Source: CANNBR01 sp964592275 (GTDB taxonomy: Bacteria > Babelota > Babeliae > Babelales > CAIQNR01). Taken from it: a stretch of DNA of 64,000 bases. The position numbers and the translations under genes are program-made. The stretch covers positions 11,646 to 75,645 of the forward strand of contig CAZQDJ010000001.1 in NCBI GenBank assembly GCA_964592275.1, written 5' to 3'. Below, piece after piece: positions 43,844 to 52,719 of this stretch. The notes under the pieces are model-generated. The model had not been told where the DNA came from. It did no database searches and saw nothing but the letters and a program-made list of their open reading frames with translations. Within the stretch, counting starts at the first letter, position 1. The number at the start of each line of letters is the position of its first letter.

Positions 43844-44954
43844 AAATTATCCTCTTTAGCTCTTCATCATTATAAATGTCTTCCACATAAACTTGTGGAG
43901 TATGTGCCTGATTAGATTTTCTACTTCTATTACGAAACACCTTAATAGGGAAATGCAAAGTTGCTAATGAACTTGGCAAAACCACATCCCGACATTCTAG
44001 ATAATTCGTATCAACATTGGTAGGAAGGCCAACTTGCAATACAGGCCCTAATACAAATAACTCATCAAGAAAGTCTAAACAAGCGCTAGCACAATAACTA
44101 TCAGTAATAACAACTACCCGAGCATTCAAATGATTTTCAGAGATCGGCACTTCAGCAGTCTCCACTGAATTATTTAATGACCTATAAAAAGGGTTATCTA
44201 CTATCAAATTTTTTTCCATTTCAGAAATGATAACTGAAAACTCAGTTACCACATCACCTTTCCCAAATCGTTTTTCTAACGTTATGAGCAGCTCTTTTAA
44301 GTATCCTATGTTCCCTTGACTAGCACGCCATTCAACATATTGTTTAGCACGAAGTCTTTTAAAACAAGCGTTACAATACTGTTCCCCATACAAATTTTCT
44401 AAAATCTGTGTTCCATAATGAGAATTGCCGCCCTTGTTCCCACGTACGTCAAAGATGATAAATTTATTATCTTTATATTTTGGCATTAAGCTTATTATAT
44501 TTTTAAGAGCATCTTCTTCTTCAGTACTTTGAGGATAAAATGATGGAATCGTTACCCATACCTGTTGTGGCCCAAGCTCTTTTACACTTGCTAATAACAC
44601 CTCTCCTTTAGGAGCCTTAGAAAGATCATCAGAACCAAAAACTACAGGATCATAGATAAGCCTTAGATGGTTATCTTTGAATCCATTCACAAAAAACTGT
44701 AAGCCATCCAAATAGCCAACAGAAGATGTTATCTGATCGGCTTTATGCAAAGCCTGTGCGTACCCACTAATAAGCCATGCTTTAAACTCAGGGTTTTGAT
44801 CATCATAAAATCCTGGATGATTTTCTTTTAAAATTTCATAAATAGCTTTTAAATCTTTTTTATAAATCATTCGCCATGAGTTCATGTTATTTTGATACAA
44901 AAATAGGCCTATGGCGACTATTAATCCAAGAGCTATAAATAGTTTTTTCAGCAT
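43821..44954 (-). CDS. S41-family peptidase-like protein, membrane-anchored
   Basis: A 377-residue protein with an N-terminal anchor (KLFIALGLIVAIGLFLY) and a C-terminal S41 (tail-specific protease) core. FIIFDVRGNKGGNSHYG is the substrate-binding strand and VVITDSYCASACLDFLDEL holds the candidate nucleophile Ser. No PDZ domain is seen, as in some secreted S41 members. The catalytic Lys is not certain. It is followed upstream by a HEPN/MNT pair separated by one base. Confidence 0.78.
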   Translation of the reverse strand: MLKKLFIALGLIVAIGLFLYQNNMNSWRMIYKKDLKAIYEILKENHPGFYDDQNPEFKAWLISGYAQALHKADQITSSVGYLDGLQFFVNGFKDNHLRLIYDPVVFGSDDLSKAPKGEVLLASVKELGPQQVWVTIPSFYPQSTEEEDALKNIISLMPKYKDNKFIIFDVRGNKGGNSHYGTQILENLYGEQYCNACFKRLRAKQYVEWRASQGNIGYLKELLITLEKRFGKGDVVTEFSVIISEMEKNLIVDNPFYRSLNNSVETAEVPISENHLNARVVVITDSYCASACLDFLDELFVLGPVLQVGLPTNVDTNYLECRDVVLPSSLATLHFPIKVFRNRSRKSNQAHTPQVYVEDIYNDEELKRIIFSSVGLE

Positions 44955-44955
44955 T

Positions 44956-45429
44956 TTACTGAGTTATCCGTTTTTTAATGCGATCGAAAGTTGAAATGAG
45001 AACAGGTATTGATTTCTGAACTTGATTTAAAAAATCTGCTTGCAACTCTGCCTTGTTAGCATATTCATGTGAAAGATTATTTCTAAGATCACGCAAATCG
45101 CTCCATTGATAACTACTATCAATAATCTTCAATTTTTCTAGTAAATTAAGTCTATCTAGAACAGCGACTACTGGTTGCTCTTTAATCGTATCTAAAAAAT
45201 CCGGAAATATCTTGTCTGCCAGGGTATCCTGCACATGCGTAAATCGAAAAAGTAAAGCGTCACAACGATCCTGTTCATTAAATGTAATATTTTCCACTTT
45301 TTCGGCTGTGAAAGGGAATAGGTATTCTAAATTCCCCAGTAACCGCTTTATATTAGTTAGATGTATCTCAACTGCATCAAGATTCTCTTCCAACGATTGA
45401 TTTCTTTTTTTTATTACACGTGCATTCAT
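44956..45429 (-). CDS. HEPN-domain toxin, second HEPN/MNT pair
   Basis: A 157-residue helical protein. LRDLRNNLSHEYANK carries RX4H (Arg116 to His121) followed by Glu-Tyr, the HEPN ribonuclease and AMP-acceptor region. It starts in an ATGA overlap with the stop of the MNT gene. It is not closely similar to the HEPN protein at 30128, so the two pairs are of different subfamilies. Confidence 0.8.
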   Translation of the reverse strand: MNARVIKKRNQSLEENLDAVEIHLTNIKRLLGNLEYLFPFTAEKVENITFNEQDRCDALLFRFTHVQDTLADKIFPDFLDTIKEQPVVAVLDRLNLLEKLKIIDSSYQWSDLRDLRNNLSHEYANKAELQADFLNQVQKSIPVLISTFDRIKKRITQ

Positions 45430-45764
45430 ACGAGCTTCACCCCTTCTTCTTTAGCAACTGAATAAATCAATTTATCTTCTGTATCTGATGCTAGGTGTAA
45501 AACAACGTCAATTTTTTGTTCTCCAATAGTAGCCCAAAGGTCACCCACAAACCTTCTTTTTTTCTGATAAGCACTCTCAAGCGACTCTGATGTTTCAATG
45601 TATAAATCGATATCACCACCTTTTTTTTCAAGCTCAACACGTGAACCAAAAATCCAAAGATGGTCATCTAGTCCAAAATTTTTCTTGAATGCAGCCTTTA
45701 TTGCTTCAACATCATACTCACGCAACCGTATTTTAGGATGCATTGCTTTATTCTTTTTTATCAC
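45426..45764 (-). CDS. MNT-domain nucleotidyltransferase antitoxin, second pair
   Basis: A 112-residue minimal nucleotidyltransferase. WIFGSRVELEKKGGDIDLYI gives GSX9DXD (Gly40-Ser41, Asp51, Asp53). The start is GTG 45764, seven bases after GGAG; ATG 45743 is an alternative. It leads the HEPN gene, the same order as the pair at 30 kb. Confidence 0.8.
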   Translation of the reverse strand: MIKKNKAMHPKIRLREYDVEAIKAAFKKNFGLDDHLWIFGSRVELEKKGGDIDLYIETSESLESAYQKKRRFVGDLWATIGEQKIDVVLHLASDTEDKLIYSVAKEEGVKLV

Positions 45765-45790
45765 TTTTTTACTCCTGCAAGCAATCCTGG

Positions 45791-46351
45791 CTAAAACATC
45801 GAGCTCGTTTTAAAAAAATGGCGTTTGTAATGCTTTAATTCATTAATCGATTCATAAATATCATCAAGAGCACGATGACAGTTCTGTTTTTTAAAATTAA
45901 TTTGTGGATCATTCGGGTACCAGCGTTTGATAAGTTCTTTAACAGAACTCACATCGATGGTTCGATAAAATAAAAAGTCGTACACTTTTGGCATGTAAAA
46001 TTTGAGAAAAAATCGATCGAGCCATACTGAATTTCCACAAAGAGGTGATTTTTTTTCATAACAATGTTCTTTTAAAAATTCGAGCGTAATACGTTCTGCT
46101 TCCTGCATAGAAATTGTTGAGTTAAGCACTGATTGCATAAGCCCAGTTTTTGTATGCATCCCTATGCACCATGGGTCCATTTTTTTAAGAATTACTTCTG
46201 GATGATTAATAACAATAGTCGGCCCTTCTGCAACAATATCCAAATCTTCCGTGGTAATAACCGTAGCAATTTCCAAAATGGTGTTACCAACAGGATCAAG
46301 TCCCGTCATTTCAAGATCTATCCACACAAAATGCTTAATATTGGCGCTCAC
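45791..46351 (-). CDS. orn: Oligoribonuclease
   Basis: DEDDh-type 3'-5' exoribonuclease of 186 residues that degrades RNA dinucleotides. WIDLEMTGLDPVGNTILEIA is the ExoI motif, SVWLDRFFLKFYMP carries the second and HRALDDIYESINELKHY the third with its catalytic His. It starts at GTG 46351 after AAAGGT. Confidence 0.95.
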   Translation of the reverse strand: MSANIKHFVWIDLEMTGLDPVGNTILEIATVITTEDLDIVAEGPTIVINHPEVILKKMDPWCIGMHTKTGLMQSVLNSTISMQEAERITLEFLKEHCYEKKSPLCGNSVWLDRFFLKFYMPKVYDFLFYRTIDVSSVKELIKRWYPNDPQINFKKQNCHRALDDIYESINELKHYKRHFFKTSSMF

Positions 46352-46380
46352 AAGTTACCTTTCTATATTTCTCAAGTTCA

Positions 46381-46752
46381 CTATTCTAGCTCTAATGGAA
46401 AAATGTCATCGTCTTCTTTATTGCTTTCTCTGTCTGACTCTGGACTTTCAATAGTTGCATCATCAAAATTTACAATTTTTTGTACATTCTCTTGTTCTTT
46501 CTTCTCTTTATCTTTCACAGCAGAAGGCTCATTTTTAAGATTATCTTGTTGTATTGAAGCAGAACGAAAACCCGCTATAAATAAAGATTTGCCCCCTGTT
46601 GTTTTGTCAGAAAGAGACAGTTGGCGACGCGGAACTTTAATAGAATAAGTGGTTGGAGCGGTTGAAGCTTTATCAACAAACGTATCTTTTTCAGACCCTC
46701 GCACAAAAAAAACTACTCCACACAAAAATATCATTTGTACCATGCTTTTCAT
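46381..46752 (-). CDS. Small exported protein of unknown function
   Basis: A 123-residue protein from ATG 46752 (AAGGAG six bases upstream) with a signal peptide (SMVQMIFLCGVVFFVRG). The mature part is polar and acidic at the C-terminus (SDRESNKEDDDIFPLELE), with a basic SIKVPRRQLSLSD patch. No family is recognised. Confidence 0.6.
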   Translation of the reverse strand: MKSMVQMIFLCGVVFFVRGSEKDTFVDKASTAPTTYSIKVPRRQLSLSDKTTGGKSLFIAGFRSASIQQDNLKNEPSAVKDKEKKEQENVQKIVNFDDATIESPESDRESNKEDDDIFPLELE

Positions 46753-46865
46753 AACCAACTCCTTCAAACGTATTGATTTCTTTCTTTTTTTAAAAAATAA
46801 CGGCAGAAAAGGAAAGTGTACCGTTTTTCGATTCTTTTAATAGTTCCATAAAATACCATTTCTGC

Positions 46866-46893
46866 TTGACTAAACCACGCTTCTTTTTATCTT
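46866..46893 (+). promoter_or_regulatory. Candidate sigma-70 promoter for the tandem D-Ala ligase gene
   Basis: TTGACT (46866-46871) and TATCTT (46888-46893) are separated by 16 bases, 45 bases before the start codon. Two of six bases in the -10 box are off consensus. Confidence 0.35.
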
Positions 46894-46938
46894 TAGCATG
46901 TATACAAAAAAACTATTAGGTAAATAAAATAGGTAATC

Positions 46939-49173
46939 ATGACAAGTAAATTAAGAATTGGCGTATTAATGGGCGGATTATCAATTGAACGAGAAGTTTC
47001 TTTTAGTTCGGGCCGTACCGTATGCGATCATCTTGATTCTGAATTATACAATGTCATTCCTCTTTTTCAAACCATTAAAAATCGTCTTTTTGTTCTCCCT
47101 TGGCGTTTTTTACATCGAGGAAAAATTAGTGATTTTGAAGACCGTCTCACTAAAGAAGCTGAAGAAATAAAATGGGATTCTTTAAAAGATTGTATCGATT
47201 TTATGTTTATCGCCCAACATGGCAGATATGCAGAAGACGGAGCGATACAAGGGTTCTTAGAAGTGCTCGGCATTCCTTACCTTGGATCAAAAATTTTAGG
47301 CAGCGCATTAGGCATGGATAAAATTCTACAAAAAGAATTTTTGAAAGGGCATGGTGTCACGGTACCTCGAAATATTGTTGTGCGCCCACATGAACTATCT
47401 ACCTTTGAAAATGATCCAGAAAAATTATTTACCATCCTACACGAACAGAACCTTTCATTGCCTGTTGTTGTTAAACCAGCACAAGAAGGATCAAGTTTTG
47501 GTATTGCAGTCATATTTAAAAAAGAAGAACTCCTTCCAGCGCTCTGTACAGCAAGTACCATAACTCCTGGAATCGCGCAAAGCGTCATTATTGAAGATCG
47601 CATTGAAGGAATGGAATTTACCTGCGTCATCATGATTAACCCCATTACCAAAGAACCTTTCTTTTTTCCGATCACCGAAATTTTATATGAACCCGGTGTT
47701 TATTTGCATGGCTACGAACAAAAATACATGCCTGGACGCTCGGTAAAGTTCACCCCCGCACGTTGTGATAAAGATGCTACAAACATGATTTACAAAACCT
47801 GTTTGCACGTTATGAAAGCCTTAGAGTTCAACACTTTTGGACGCATTGATGGATTTTTGAAAGCTGATGGTTCTGTCATTATTATCGATCCAAACACCTT
47901 GTCTGGCCTTGCTCCCTCTGGTTTCTTTTTTACTCAAGCGGCACAAATAGGGATGAGCCATACGGACGTCATCAATTACCTGATCAAAAATGAATTAAAG
48001 GGATATGGTATGGATCAAAACATTTCCAACGAAATCAACACCACACAAGCACCTTCAAAAAAAATTAAAATCGGCGTACTCCTTGGCGGTCCTTCAAATG
48101 AAAAAGAAACATCGTTAAATTCTGGTCGCAATATTTGCTACAAGCTTTCTCCACAAAAGTATGAAGTGCTCCCTTTGTTTGTTGATGCAAAAACAGAACT
48201 TTATCCTCTTAATCAGCAACTACTTGTTTTAAATGCAACTGCAGAAATTGAGCACAAGCTTGATCGCACCACTAAAATTAACTGGCATGATCTTCCACAA
48301 CTTGTAGATTTTGTTTTTATTGGGCTCCATGGAGGACCTGGTGAAAATGGAGCAGTTCAAGGAACCTTAGAAATGCTTGGAATTCCTTACAATGGACCTG
48401 GCATAGCAGCAAGCGCTCTTTGTATCGATAAATACAAGGCGAATGATTTTCTTCGCACACAAGGGTTTGATGTTCCTGATTCTTTACTCGTTTCAAAGCA
48501 TGAGTGGCTACTTAATTCAAATTCACTTGCTGAAACATGCATTGCACAACTTTCTTTACCAATGATTGTAAAGCCTCATGATGATGGCTGCAGTGTGATG
48601 GTTCAAAAAGCAAAAACTAAAGAAGAGCTTATCACTGCAATTCATGCAGTTTTTGCACAAGCCAAAGATCACGTCATGGTAGAAGAATGCATTATTGGAA
48701 CAGAACTTACTGTTGGAGTAGTGGGGAACGAAAACCCACAAGCACTCCCACCAAGCCAAGTTTTTTCATCGGGCGATATTCTTTCCATGGAAGAAAAATT
48801 TTTACCAGGAGCAGGCGAAAATCAAACCCCTGCACTGCTTCCACAAGACATTATTGCACGCGTCAAGCGTACGATGGAACAGGTATTTAAAACTGTTGGA
48901 TGCACCGGCTATTCCCGTATAGATTGCTTTTATCAAACAGCAACTCAAAGTAAAACAGGCAAAGAGCGCATCATTACTCTAGAAATCAACACCCTGCCAG
49001 GCTTAACTCCTGCAACCTGCATTTTTCACCAAGCCGCTGAAGTTGGCATTAAACCAATGGATTTTATCGATCTACTTGTAACCCTTGGCTTTGAACACCA
49101 CAAAAAAATAATAGCTCCACAAGTTTTTTCTTCCCTCCAAAATATTCTTTCTCTTAAGCAAAATGGGTATTAA
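46939..49173 (+). CDS. Tandem fusion of two D-alanine-D-alanine ligase modules
   Basis: A 744-residue chain made of two complete Ddl-like units joined near residue 370. Unit 1 opens RIGVLMGGLSIEREVSFSSG and unit 2 opens KIGVLLGGPSNEKETSLNSG. Each contains the N-lobe HG motif (AQHGRYAEDG; LHGGPGENG) and the ATP-grasp lysine loop (VVVKPAQEGSSFG; MIVKPHDDGCSVM). Unit 2 keeps the Mg site EINTLPGLTP, while unit 1 has DPNTLSGLAP. Unit 1 keeps the canonical GSSFG loop that unit 2 lacks. Each half is thus imperfect at a different site. It probably makes D-Ala-D-Ala for peptidoglycan with alr at 51.5 kb. Confidence 0.9.
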   Translation: MTSKLRIGVLMGGLSIEREVSFSSGRTVCDHLDSELYNVIPLFQTIKNRLFVLPWRFLHRGKISDFEDRLTKEAEEIKWDSLKDCIDFMFIAQHGRYAEDGAIQGFLEVLGIPYLGSKILGSALGMDKILQKEFLKGHGVTVPRNIVVRPHELSTFENDPEKLFTILHEQNLSLPVVVKPAQEGSSFGIAVIFKKEELLPALCTASTITPGIAQSVIIEDRIEGMEFTCVIMINPITKEPFFFPITEILYEPGVYLHGYEQKYMPGRSVKFTPARCDKDATNMIYKTCLHVMKALEFNTFGRIDGFLKADGSVIIIDPNTLSGLAPSGFFFTQAAQIGMSHTDVINYLIKNELKGYGMDQNISNEINTTQAPSKKIKIGVLLGGPSNEKETSLNSGRNICYKLSPQKYEVLPLFVDAKTELYPLNQQLLVLNATAEIEHKLDRTTKINWHDLPQLVDFVFIGLHGGPGENGAVQGTLEMLGIPYNGPGIAASALCIDKYKANDFLRTQGFDVPDSLLVSKHEWLLNSNSLAETCIAQLSLPMIVKPHDDGCSVMVQKAKTKEELITAIHAVFAQAKDHVMVEECIIGTELTVGVVGNENPQALPPSQVFSSGDILSMEEKFLPGAGENQTPALLPQDIIARVKRTMEQVFKTVGCTGYSRIDCFYQTATQSKTGKERIITLEINTLPGLTPATCIFHQAAEVGIKPMDFIDLLVTLGFEHHKKIIAPQVFSSLQNILSLKQNGY

Positions 49174-49229
49174 GGAACCAGAAGGTACAGAACGTCGTAC
49201 TCCATAAAACTTTTCCCTTTTTCAATCTC

Positions 49230-49258
49230 TTGAAAAAAACAGTTGATTAATTTTATAT
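49230..49258 (+). promoter_or_regulatory. Candidate sigma-70 promoter for the DUF6629-like gene
   Basis: TTGAAA (49230-49235) and TTATAT (49253-49258) are 17 bases apart, 48 bases before the start codon. Confidence 0.35.
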
Positions 49259-49306
49259 TTGAATATGAAATTAATCATAGCTATTAAAGTTTAGGGGAGA
49301 GAAAGT

Positions 49307-49927
49307 ATGTGTTTTTCAGCGCAAGCAAGTTTTGGGGCAAGTGCGATTTTAGGGGTTATGGGTGCCTACGCATTACGTAAGGCAAAACAAAACGAATTAT
49401 TTCTTGCTCTGATACCAATACTTTTTTCCATCCAACAAGCATGTGAAGGGATCGTTTGGATTACCTATGCAAATCCAAATTACCAACTCATCACCACTGC
49501 TGCTACCTACAGTTTTTGCTTTTTTGCCTTTTTCTTTTGGCCAGTATGGATACCAGTTACTATTTTAAAAATGGAAACCAATCCACACAAAAAACTTGTT
49601 CTGCGAGCACTTCTATTTCTTGGATTTTTTATTGCTTCAATTCTTGTATTTACCATGCTCACCAATGGCATTCACACAACCGTCTCATGTAGTCACATTG
49701 AATACACTATTTTTCTTCCAGAATCCTTGGAAACAATAGGAGCAGTTTTTTATTGCATCACCACTATTCTTCCACCTCTTCTTTCAAGCAGAAAATGGCT
49801 CCCTTTCTTTGGACTATTGACTCTTGGATCTGTTGGCATCACCTACTTTTTTTACAGCACTTATTTCACCTCAGTGTGGTGTTTTTTTGCCGCACTTTTA
49901 AGCAGTGTAATCATTTTGATACTTTAA
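49307..49927 (+). CDS. DUF6629-like integral membrane protein
   Basis: A 206-residue protein with about seven hydrophobic helices. The N-terminus MCFSAQASFGASAIL, with a following PILFSIQQACEGIVWI, is the hallmark of a small family of uncharacterised membrane proteins (DUF6629). GGGGAGAG precedes the ATG. Function unknown. Confidence 0.72.
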   Translation: MCFSAQASFGASAILGVMGAYALRKAKQNELFLALIPILFSIQQACEGIVWITYANPNYQLITTAATYSFCFFAFFFWPVWIPVTILKMETNPHKKLVLRALLFLGFFIASILVFTMLTNGIHTTVSCSHIEYTIFLPESLETIGAVFYCITTILPPLLSSRKWLPFFGLLTLGSVGITYFFYSTYFTSVWCFFAALLSSVIILIL

Positions 49928-49956
49928 AAGCCCTACTTATCTATTACAAGCATTGT

Positions 49957-50712
49957 TTATTTCGTAAAACTATTACTCACGATAGACATGATAATACCTG
50001 CAGCAACGGAAGCATTGTAAGAAACATCTGAAGATTTTTGAGGCAAAGTAACTACAGTCCCCGCTTTTAATGATTGCTGAGAAACTCCAAGCCCTTCACT
50101 GCCAATTACTAAACACAATGGCTTTTTATATTCAACCGTGAATGCATTTGCAGTCTCGCTCAATGCAGCAACGTAAATGTTATACCCCGCATGTTTAAGA
50201 TCCATAAGAGCAACAGATGGGGTAGTTGCCTGATAGATGCTCATACGTTCAGCAAGACCAGCTGATGCTTTAAGCGCTGCAGCATTTAATGAAACACCTT
50301 GTTTTTGAATCAAAATCACTCCATCAGCTCCTGTGCAATAGGCAGAACGAATAATCGCTCCTAAATTGCGAGCATCCTGAATACCATCAAGCATGACTAA
50401 AAATTGATCTCGAGCAACATCAAAAAACTTCTTGCGATATGAAAATGGTTCTGCAAGAGCAGCAACTCCTTGGTGATCAGTTGTTCCAATACGTTCAGAA
50501 AGAGCCTGTCTATTTAATCTATGCAAGGAATACGGATACTTAGGCAACAATGGTTGCAACTCATTCCATACTTTTGGATCATCAGAAAGCGTAAGAATGT
50601 CGTAAACTTTGCGTTTTTTTTGAGTGAGGAGTTCCCGCACTGGATGCACTCCGTACACTAATTCAGCGGCTACTTTTTGTAGAGGATTTTTTTTCACTGA
50701 CTGATCCTTCAT
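49957..50712 (-). CDS. rlmB: 23S rRNA 2'-O-methyltransferase (SpoU/TrmH class, RlmB)
   Basis: SPOUT methyltransferase of 251 residues. The N-terminal substrate-binding domain begins VYGVHPVRELLTQKKRKVYD. The knotted catalytic domain has LDGIQDARNLGAIIRSA, LVIGSEGLGVS and VSYNASVAAGIIMS. RlmB methylates G2251 of 23S rRNA; TrmH or another SpoU specificity is possible. AAGGA precedes the ATG. Confidence 0.88.
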   Translation of the reverse strand: MKDQSVKKNPLQKVAAELVYGVHPVRELLTQKKRKVYDILTLSDDPKVWNELQPLLPKYPYSLHRLNRQALSERIGTTDHQGVAALAEPFSYRKKFFDVARDQFLVMLDGIQDARNLGAIIRSAYCTGADGVILIQKQGVSLNAAALKASAGLAERMSIYQATTPSVALMDLKHAGYNIYVAALSETANAFTVEYKKPLCLVIGSEGLGVSQQSLKAGTVVTLPQKSSDVSYNASVAAGIIMSIVSNSFTK

Positions 50713-50914
50713 TTACGATCCTTCAAAGCTTATAGACACCCCATAGCTGTAAGCGAAGGTGGATGGCATAGAAAGGATTAGGTTAAAAACTGATCTAGTG
50801 AGTATACCACAGATATTAGACAGAGAAAGAATCGCGACCTAATTGCATTTTCACATCAAACCAACTATTTTAAAATCAATTCAGCACTTTTTACGAAAGA
50901 CTCTTAGAAAACTT

Positions 50915-51028
50915 ATGATTACACATTTCACCGTCATCACCCCTGATCTTACAAAAAAACTTCAAGCTATTCTTAATCATCCTTCTGACTGTAGTACTTG
51001 TCCTTCCTGTAGTTCGCTTTCTTTTTAA
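50915..51028 (+). CDS. Possible 37-residue Cys-containing peptide
   Basis: A short frame from ATG 50915 encodes a peptide ending DCSTCPSCSSLSF, with a CxxCxxC pattern. It lacks a clear ribosome site and lies 14 bases before the next gene. It may be a leader or chance. Confidence 0.25.
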   Translation: MITHFTVITPDLTKKLQAILNHPSDCSTCPSCSSLSF

Positions 51029-51042
51029 AAAATAGGATTTTT

Positions 51043-51531
51043 ATGATTTTTTCTTACAGAATAATACTAGTCACTCATCTCTTATTCCTTACTGTATCAC
51101 CCTGTATTTCATCAGACAGACCACTAAAAACAACGGTAAGAACTGCTTCTTCTGGTTTGCTAAGCGCTGGATTTGGATGGGGGCTCCATGAAGTTGCTAA
51201 TCGTTCTTGTGCAAACTATTCTCTGGATATACCAACTGTAATAACTCACACAGGAGAAAGCCGCTTATTATTAATTGCTGCTAGTGCTGCAGGAGCACTC
51301 CTTGTAAAAGAAAAGATACTCCATGATACAAAGACTCCTTTTGATACCATTCTCCCTGACAATGGAAAAAAATATCAGATAGGAAAAGCTCTTGAAATAG
51401 GAATAAAAGCTGGTACCACTTTTGCTTTACTTACAACTGTAGGCAAGCAAAGCACTCTTGATGCTGCACTCTGCACTGTTTTTGGCCTCGGAGTACTTAC
51501 CTGTTTAGAAACTGATGAAACAAAAAACTAA
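51043..51531 (+). CDS. Exported or membrane protein of unknown function
   Basis: A 162-residue protein with a signal peptide (IILVTHLLFLTVSPCISS) and two further weakly hydrophobic Ala/Gly-rich segments (RLLLIAASAAGALLV; ALCTVFGLGVLTCL). No family is recognised. TAGGA precedes the start. The stop overlaps the alr start codon (TAATG), so they are translated together. Confidence 0.6.
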   Translation: MIFSYRIILVTHLLFLTVSPCISSDRPLKTTVRTASSGLLSAGFGWGLHEVANRSCANYSLDIPTVITHTGESRLLLIAASAAGALLVKEKILHDTKTPFDTILPDNGKKYQIGKALEIGIKAGTTFALLTTVGKQSTLDAALCTVFGLGVLTCLETDETKN

Positions 51532-52661
51532 TGACTCCTCACAGCATTGTAGAAATAAGTAAAAGCGCACTGCTTCATAATGTCGCAAGTTACAAAACAA
51601 TTCTTACGCCACAAACCGTTCTTGCACCGGTTATCAAAAGTAACGCCTATGGACATGGGTTGCTAGAAGTGGGAACCATCCTTGATGCAAGCCCTGCAGT
51701 CGGATATTTGTGCGTTGTCAGTGTTTCTGAAGCTCTACAATTGCGCACACATGGAATTACTAAATCGATTCTGGTGCTTAGTATTATTGATGGTGATTTA
51801 AAACATGCTATCGATCAAAACATTGATTTAGTTGTCTACGACCTGCCATTTGCACAAAAACTCAACAGTATCGCGCAACTCCTTTCTAAAAAAGCTCGCA
51901 TTCATCTAAAAATAGATACCGGACTTTCTCGTTTGGGCGTGCATCATCAGGAAGCAGAAGCATTTGTACACGCATGCGCACGACTTCAAGGTATTGAAAT
52001 TGTAGGCATCTTTTCACACTTTGCTGCATCTGAACGAAGCGATCTTTCTTTTTCTCATCTACAAATAGAGCGCTTTTTCAATCTCATTGAACAACTAGAA
52101 AAATCAGGCATTCACATCCCATTCAAGCATTTTGCAAGTTCTGCAGCGATTACTTCACTCCCCGAAAGCCACCTCACCTTTGCACGCTTAGGTATTAGTA
52201 CCTACGGACTCTGGTCTTCAGTGGAAAGTAAAGTACGCATGGAAACATTGCACCCACATTTTTTTTTACGACCGGTCATGCACTGGAAAACACGAGTCAT
52301 TGCACGTAAAACAATCCCTGCTGGAAGCTATGTTGGCTACGATTGCACCTATCAAGCACCTATCACTACAGAAACCGCTTTGTTACCTATTGGCTATTAC
52401 GATGGATATGATCGCAGACTTTCAAATCAGAGTTTTGTAAAAATTAAAGATCAGTTTTTCCCTATCCGTGGACGTATCGCTATGAATTTATGCATTATTG
52501 ATGTAACAACATGCCCAAACATTGCTGTAGGAGATGAAGTCACCCTCCTTGGAACAGAACATTTAATAACAACAGAAACTCTTGCCGAGCAATGCCGCAC
52601 CATTAATTATGAATTTGTTGCACGAATCAATCCTTTAATCCCACGCGTAGTTGTTGAGTAA
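51531..52661 (+). CDS. alr: Alanine racemase
   Basis: PLP-dependent enzyme of 376 residues making D-alanine for peptidoglycan. Lys36 in VIKSNAYGHG binds PLP, IGYYDGYDRR supplies the second catalytic base Tyr, and HLKIDTGLSRLGV and GRIAMNLCIIDV are conserved. It stands with the tandem D-Ala ligase 2.3 kb upstream, though they are not contiguous. Confidence 0.95.
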   Translation: MTPHSIVEISKSALLHNVASYKTILTPQTVLAPVIKSNAYGHGLLEVGTILDASPAVGYLCVVSVSEALQLRTHGITKSILVLSIIDGDLKHAIDQNIDLVVYDLPFAQKLNSIAQLLSKKARIHLKIDTGLSRLGVHHQEAEAFVHACARLQGIEIVGIFSHFAASERSDLSFSHLQIERFFNLIEQLEKSGIHIPFKHFASSAAITSLPESHLTFARLGISTYGLWSSVESKVRMETLHPHFFLRPVMHWKTRVIARKTIPAGSYVGYDCTYQAPITTETALLPIGYYDGYDRRLSNQSFVKIKDQFFPIRGRIAMNLCIIDVTTCPNIAVGDEVTLLGTEHLITTETLAEQCRTINYEFVARINPLIPRVVVE

Positions 52662-52719
52662 CGTTATTTTTCTTATACTGATGTATATGTTTACTTTAGA
52701 GTTTTTCTGAAAGGCTCCC

